Source: Polaribacter aquimarinus (lineage in GTDB: Bacteria > Bacteroidota > Bacteroidia > Flavobacteriales > Flavobacteriaceae). Taken from it: a stretch of 64,000 nt of DNA. Numbering within the stretch: position 1 is the first letter of the stretch; each line of letters begins with the position of its first letter. The notes under the pieces are model-generated. The model saw nothing but the letters and a program-made list of their open reading frames with translations, ran no database searches and was not told the DNA's origin. Shown one piece after another: positions 60,590 through 64,000 of this stretch. The DNA lies in the NCBI RefSeq assembly GCF_003129485.1, contig NZ_QFFG01000001.1:1-64000 (forward strand). Direction: 5' to 3'. The position numbers were made by a program, and so were the translations under genes.

Positions 60590-62541
60590 TGTCTAATTTA
60601 AAAATCTCTTATTATGGAACTAAAGTTGAGATATCAGGTGAATTAGATATTTTTAATAAACCAAAACTAAGACATTGGTTAAAGACAAGTTTTGAAAGAG
60701 ACCTTTCTGACAATTCTAAAATTGTATTAATAAAAGAAGAATTTTCTGATAGTGATTTTCTCTATAAATTTCAGAAATCCATTACTAAAAAATTAAAAAC
60801 TTTTGATATAAAATTTGATTCTGCATTTAATGATGTTATAGAAAAGGAGATTAATATTCAGCAAAATTTCATAGACTTTTCTGAGGAAGCGCAAAAAATC
60901 TGGGAAAATAATTATGATATTGAAGACTTTGGTAAATTTTGTAACGTAATAGAACAAAGGCTTTCAAATAGGAGACTTTATAAATTACAAGCATTAAGCG
61001 GTTATCATATGTCTTTTTCGCAAAATTCTTGTAATTTTTCAGTCCCAGGTGCTGGAAAAACATCTATTGTTTATTCTGCATATGCTTACTTAAACAGTCT
61101 AAAAGAGAACTCAAATAAATTTGTTAATAAACTATTAATAATTGGTCCTCCATCATCATTTAAACCCTGGGAAGATGAATATGAGGAATGTTTTGGGGAA
61201 AAAGTAAAATCTTTTAGAATTAACGGAGAAGTTCCTGTGAATAAAAAAAAAGATACATTAAAAGGAATCACAAATGAAGACTTTGAATTGTATTTGATTA
61301 CATACCAATCTGTTCCTTCTTTATTTGACGAATTATTAATATTTTTAAAGAAAGAAGCGAATGATGTAATGCTTGTTTGCGATGAAGCTCATAAATTTAA
61401 GGGTTTAGATGGAGTTTGGGCTAGTAATATTCTCAACTTAGCAAATTGGGCAAAATCGAGAATAATTCTTACTGGTACACCTGTTCCAAATGGATATGAG
61501 GATCTTTATAATATTTTTAAATTTATATATCCTGAAAGAAATGTAACTGGTTTTAGACCTGATTTTTTAAGAGGACTAACACAGAACCCAGTTCAATCAA
61601 ACATTAATCAATTGATCGACAATATTAAACCCTTTTTCGTTAGGATTAAAAAATCAAATTTAAATTTACCTGATTTCACTAATCATCCAATTATTGAAAA
61701 TCAATTATCTAAACTTGAATCTGAAGTATATGATAGATTAGAAACTGCTATTGCTAATAATACAAGTGATGGAAATAAGCAAAGTTTACATTTTCGAATG
61801 ATTCAAAGTTGTAATAATTTAAACTTATTAAATAAATCGTTATTAAGTTTTGAAGAAGAGAACTTTGAATTATTTGATTCTAAATTAATGCTAGAAGATG
61901 TACTAGGTAGTTTTTTGTCCAACAAAGTAAAAAATCTTAATTTTCAATATATACCATCAAAACACATTTTAGTGAAAAACCTTGTTTTGGAGATTGTGAG
62001 AAATAACGGTAAAGTAATTTTATGGGGTATTTTTATCGACTCAATTAAACGTCTTCATAAATTTCTGGAATCGTGTGGTTTGAAAGGCGGTTATGTAATT
62101 GGTGAAACTAAGAAGAAATCTAAAAATAATAATGAAGATGATATAACAAGAGAAAATATAATCAATAGCTTCAAGAATTCGGAATTAGATTATATTATTT
62201 CAAATCCTGTAGTATTAGGTGAGTCAATATCCTTGCACAAAGTTTGTCATAATGCAATTTATTTTGAACAATGGTATGCCGCAGCTCCATATGTTCAATC
62301 TAGAGATAGAATTCATAGAGTATGGCTAGATGATGATATGAATCAAATCTCTTATGAAACGAATTATTATCATATTATTTCAAATAGAAGAACGGATAGT
62401 GACATCCATAATCGTGTACAATCTAAGTTTAGACGTATGATGGACGTTATTGAGCACGATATTCCTTTTTTTGATGAAAACATTGATAGTGAAAGATCCA
62501 TATTAATTCAAAATATTATTGATGATTATAGATCTAGATAA
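60589..62541 (+). CDS. SNF2-type DEAH-box helicase/translocase, defence cassette
   Basis: The 650-residue protein is a superfamily-2 ATPase of the SNF2 group. Walker A is VPGAGKTS (152-159), the DEAH box is in LVCDEAHKFKG (Asp265), motif III is ILTGTPVPN (294-301), and motif VI is VQSRDRIHR near residue 580, with an intervening helicase C domain (KVILWGIFIDSIKRL...). The first 140 residues are a separate domain of unknown type. Such ATPases translocate on duplex DNA and in restriction systems bring nuclease and methylation state together. It is 1 base after the ParB-like gene and overlaps the nuclease gene by 20 bases. Confidence 0.93.
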   Translation: MSNLKISYYGTKVEISGELDIFNKPKLRHWLKTSFERDLSDNSKIVLIKEEFSDSDFLYKFQKSITKKLKTFDIKFDSAFNDVIEKEINIQQNFIDFSEEAQKIWENNYDIEDFGKFCNVIEQRLSNRRLYKLQALSGYHMSFSQNSCNFSVPGAGKTSIVYSAYAYLNSLKENSNKFVNKLLIIGPPSSFKPWEDEYEECFGEKVKSFRINGEVPVNKKKDTLKGITNEDFELYLITYQSVPSLFDELLIFLKKEANDVMLVCDEAHKFKGLDGVWASNILNLANWAKSRIILTGTPVPNGYEDLYNIFKFIYPERNVTGFRPDFLRGLTQNPVQSNINQLIDNIKPFFVRIKKSNLNLPDFTNHPIIENQLSKLESEVYDRLETAIANNTSDGNKQSLHFRMIQSCNNLNLLNKSLLSFEEENFELFDSKLMLEDVLGSFLSNKVKNLNFQYIPSKHILVKNLVLEIVRNNGKVILWGIFIDSIKRLHKFLESCGLKGGYVIGETKKKSKNNNEDDITRENIINSFKNSELDYIISNPVVLGESISLHKVCHNAIYFEQWYAAAPYVQSRDRIHRVWLDDDMNQISYETNYYHIISNRRTDSDIHNRVQSKFRRMMDVIEHDIPFFDENIDSERSILIQNIIDDYRSR

Positions 62542-63463
62542 CACTGATAATTTATTACTCAAATCAAATAGAGTAACTCTAAAAAAGGGACTTGAATATT
62601 TCTCTAAAATTAAATCAGAGAACACAAAAAATATTTTTTATAATCTTACTCGTACTACAAGTTTAAAAGATCTTGATATAAAATTCATTCTTACATTTCT
62701 TTCAAAGACAAGACATATAGAATACAACAATGACAAAATTACTAAACGAATACAGTTTGAGTCCAATACAATTATAGATGAATTAATTTTTTTTTATTAT
62801 TCTATTTTAACAAACAATAGACAATTAAACAATGCTTTGTTTGTTAATTCAAAATTCACAATTAATGAAGATGAAATCTCAATTGACATTTTTTCGGTTC
62901 AAATTAAGTATAGAGTATTTTTCACAATACTTCAAAATTTAGGGCTACTTATAAAAACTGACAACAAAGGAATAGTGATTATTAAAAATTATGCTTTAGC
63001 AAAAAAGTTTTTGGGAAGGCCTTTAAAAAAAATTTCCCCAGAAGAATTTGAAAAGGAACAAGAGCAAAAACGAATTAATGGGATTGAAGCAGAAAAATTT
63101 GTATTGGCATTTGAAAATAAAAGATTAGGCGAAAAACAAATTGATTGGGTCGCGCAGTATATTGTAAATGAAGGGTATGATATTGCTTCCTATAATAAGA
63201 TAGATGATATAGAATATAATAGATTTATAGAAGTCAAATCTTATGAGGGAAAAATACCCTACTTTTATTGGTCGAGAAATGAAGTTAATGTCGCAAAACG
63301 AAAATTAGAAAAGTATTGGATATATTTAGTTAATAGATCGGAAATGAATAATAAAGATTATGAACCCATTATGAAACAAAATCCAATAGAGAGTGTTTTA
63401 AATAATGAAAATTGGGACAAACAAGTTGAAAATTATAAGATTAAATTAATTAGCCAACCCTAA
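62522..63463 (+). CDS. DUF3883 PD-(D/E)XK-like nuclease, defence cassette
   Basis: The 313-residue protein has an N-terminal helical domain of unknown type (1-170) and a C-terminal DUF3883 (NOV-type) domain: GIEAEKFVLAFENKRLG, IDWVAQYIVNEGYDIASYN, FIEVKSYEGKIPYFYWSRNEVNVAKRK and YWIYLVNR. Glu190, Asp220, Glu237 and Lys239 (EVK) fit a PD-(D/E)XK nuclease core. DUF3883 is often found in defence loci, either fused or next to helicases. The ATG at 62522 lies 20 bases inside the end of the helicase gene; a TTG codon directly precedes it. It is probably the effector of the system. Confidence 0.85.
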   Translation: MIIDLDNTDNLLLKSNRVTLKKGLEYFSKIKSENTKNIFYNLTRTTSLKDLDIKFILTFLSKTRHIEYNNDKITKRIQFESNTIIDELIFFYYSILTNNRQLNNALFVNSKFTINEDEISIDIFSVQIKYRVFFTILQNLGLLIKTDNKGIVIIKNYALAKKFLGRPLKKISPEEFEKEQEQKRINGIEAEKFVLAFENKRLGEKQIDWVAQYIVNEGYDIASYNKIDDIEYNRFIEVKSYEGKIPYFYWSRNEVNVAKRKLEKYWIYLVNRSEMNNKDYEPIMKQNPIESVLNNENWDKQVENYKIKLISQP

Positions 63464-63642
63464 AAGCCCTACACATTTGCAATTCACTTCAATCAAGAAA
63501 AAAGTTTAAAGTGCAAAAGAGTAATTTTTCTAACACTAGCTGTTTTCAGCAAAAATAAGGTATAAAATACACCTTTGGTTGTATAAACCCAATAACAAAA
63601 TAACACAAAACTGTCTTACATCTAATAGCCAGCAAACAAGTC

Positions 63643-63715
63643 TAGCCCTGATTGAAATGGCATCCTTTTTTGAGAAACGAAAAAAAGATATAATGAAAAG
63701 CAGGAAATAGCTTCA
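63643..63715. repeat. Flavobacterial intergenic stem-loop repeat, copy 2
   Basis: TAGCCCTGATTGAAATGGCA is followed by CATCCTTTTTT and AAAAAAAGATATA arms around GAGAAACG, then AAAAGCAGGAAATAGC. It matches the element at 55-125. It lies in the 304-base gap after the defence cassette, in which no gene is seen. Confidence 0.75.
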
Positions 63716-63741
63716 AAAAAAACACACAACCTATATAAAAA

Positions 63742-63766
63742 GATTGCTTCGTAAACTCGCAATGAC
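63742..63766. repeat. Covarying hairpin repeat (GATTGC...GCAATGAC)
   Basis: GATTGCTTCG and CTCGCAATGAC pair through ATTGC/GCAAT. It is the G-C variant of the family, directly next to the stop of the partial gene on the minus strand. Confidence 0.8.
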
Positions 63767-63767
63767 G

Positions 63768-64000
63768 CTATTGATTCATTTTAATAGAATCGATTTGCTT
63801 TTGCAATCGTTGAATTTCTTTGATGTCTTTGGCTTGTTTAGAAATGAGCTTGATAGAATCTAAAATCTGACGATTGGTTTCTAAAATGCTTTGCTCTTTT
63901 TCGAAATAGATATTCTGGTTTTCGCTAGTTCTCCAAGCTTCATTGAGTTGTTTGTACACTTCTTCATTCCACTTGCTTGGGTGTTTTGCGTCTATCCAAA
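63768..64000 (-). CDS. Partial CDS at the window edge, coiled-coil C-terminus
   Basis: The frame is open from the window end to a stop at 63768, giving the last 77 residues of a longer protein. Visible are KHPSKWNEEVYKQLNEAWR and a heptad-like coiled coil up to IQRLQKQIDSIKMNQ. An internal GTG could be misread as a start, but the frame continues upstream of it. I do not recognise the family. Confidence 0.7.
   Translation of the reverse strand, partial: WIDAKHPSKWNEEVYKQLNEAWRTSENQNIYFEKEQSILETNRQILDSIKLISKQAKDIKEIQRLQKQIDSIKMNQ

Noticed and set aside
57495-63463. Assignment of the cassette to DISARM, BREX, Dnd/Ssp or a classical type II system
   Set aside because: The DISARM core genes drmA, drmB and drmC, BREX pglZ/brxC and the Dnd desulfurase/thiolation genes are missing from the locus, and a type II system needs no SNF2 and ParB-like proteins. 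No match of the complete set could be made from sequence alone.

Overview
The window is chromosomal DNA of a marine-type member of the Flavobacteriaceae (Bacteroidota), most like Polaribacter or a close relative. The evidence is the strongly AT-rich sequence, the Bacteroidota -7 promoter box TAnnTTTG in front of many genes, a type IX secretion C-terminal domain on a sulfatase, a TonB receptor/DUF4249 pair, and many family-restricted proteins (DUF4294, DUF2279, DUF6095, a CAL67264-like membrane protein). No rRNA, tRNA, CRISPR array, prophage or insertion sequence was seen.

Layout. 0.1-4.1 kb: DUF4294 protein, NAD+-dependent DNA ligase (ligA), a lipoprotein and a secreted DinB-like protein. 4.2-6.4 kb: a sulfur module (sulfide:quinone oxidoreductase-like flavoprotein, single-cysteine TusE/DsrC protein, DsrE2-like protein) behind a palindromic operator. 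6.4-9.4 kb: long-form GAPDH and HtrA protease. 9.5-16.7 kb: dapF, then a GNAT gene, mltG, a DUF2279 protein and a lysozyme-fold wall protein. Two minus-strand genes, one a large sulfatase-YHYH-T9SS fusion, sit between dapF and the GNAT gene. 16.7-25.98 kb: an RsmI-like methylase, a low-molecular-weight phosphatase, dnaA, a thioesterase, a D-2-hydroxyacid dehydrogenase, a YigZ protein, a DMT transporter, a HAD hydrolase, ribD, a LEA-like lipoprotein, a GNAT gene and prmC. 26-34 kb: a large flavoprotein, trmD, an ArnT-like glycosyltransferase, rplS, an 0.8-kb geneless stretch and monomeric NADP-isocitrate dehydrogenase. 34-42.5 kb: a TonB receptor/DUF4249 pair, murQ with DUF6095 and a probable permuted NlpC/P60 protein, a DinB protein, a secreted repeat protein behind a candidate sigma-54 promoter, and a subtilisin-like lipoprotein. 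42.6-47.8 kb: ettA, small and secreted proteins, a dienoyl-CoA reductase-like enzyme and an acidic protein.

47.9-53.1 kb is a polyamine operon: arginine decarboxylase, agmatinase, a GNAT-nitrilase fusion and a deoxyhypusine-synthase-like enzyme. It would run arginine to agmatine to putrescine and probably on to homospermidine. A structured leader of about 270 nt precedes it. 53.2-57.3 kb is an electrophile/thiol-stress cluster (DoxX, OsmC, FMN reductase, a glutaredoxin-like protein without its cysteine, MarR regulator, two pirins). A shared CCAAGG palindrome lies in front of its first gene and its first pirin gene.

The most striking system is at 57.5-63.5 kb. Four tightly packed plus-strand genes encode a DNA cytosine-5 methyltransferase with a long extra C-terminal region, a ParB/Srx-like protein (DGNRR motif), an SNF2-type helicase and a DUF3883 PD-(D/E)XK-like nuclease. 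I read it as a candidate multi-gene restriction/anti-phage system that does not match DISARM, BREX or Dnd in composition.

The window is also rich in small dispersed hairpin repeats. One family keeps a constant AATGACA end while its stems change in a compensatory way, and two copies are read in frame inside ribD and prmC, adding near-identical peptides. Two genes (ribD and the lysozyme-fold gene) appear to start at ATT and ATC.
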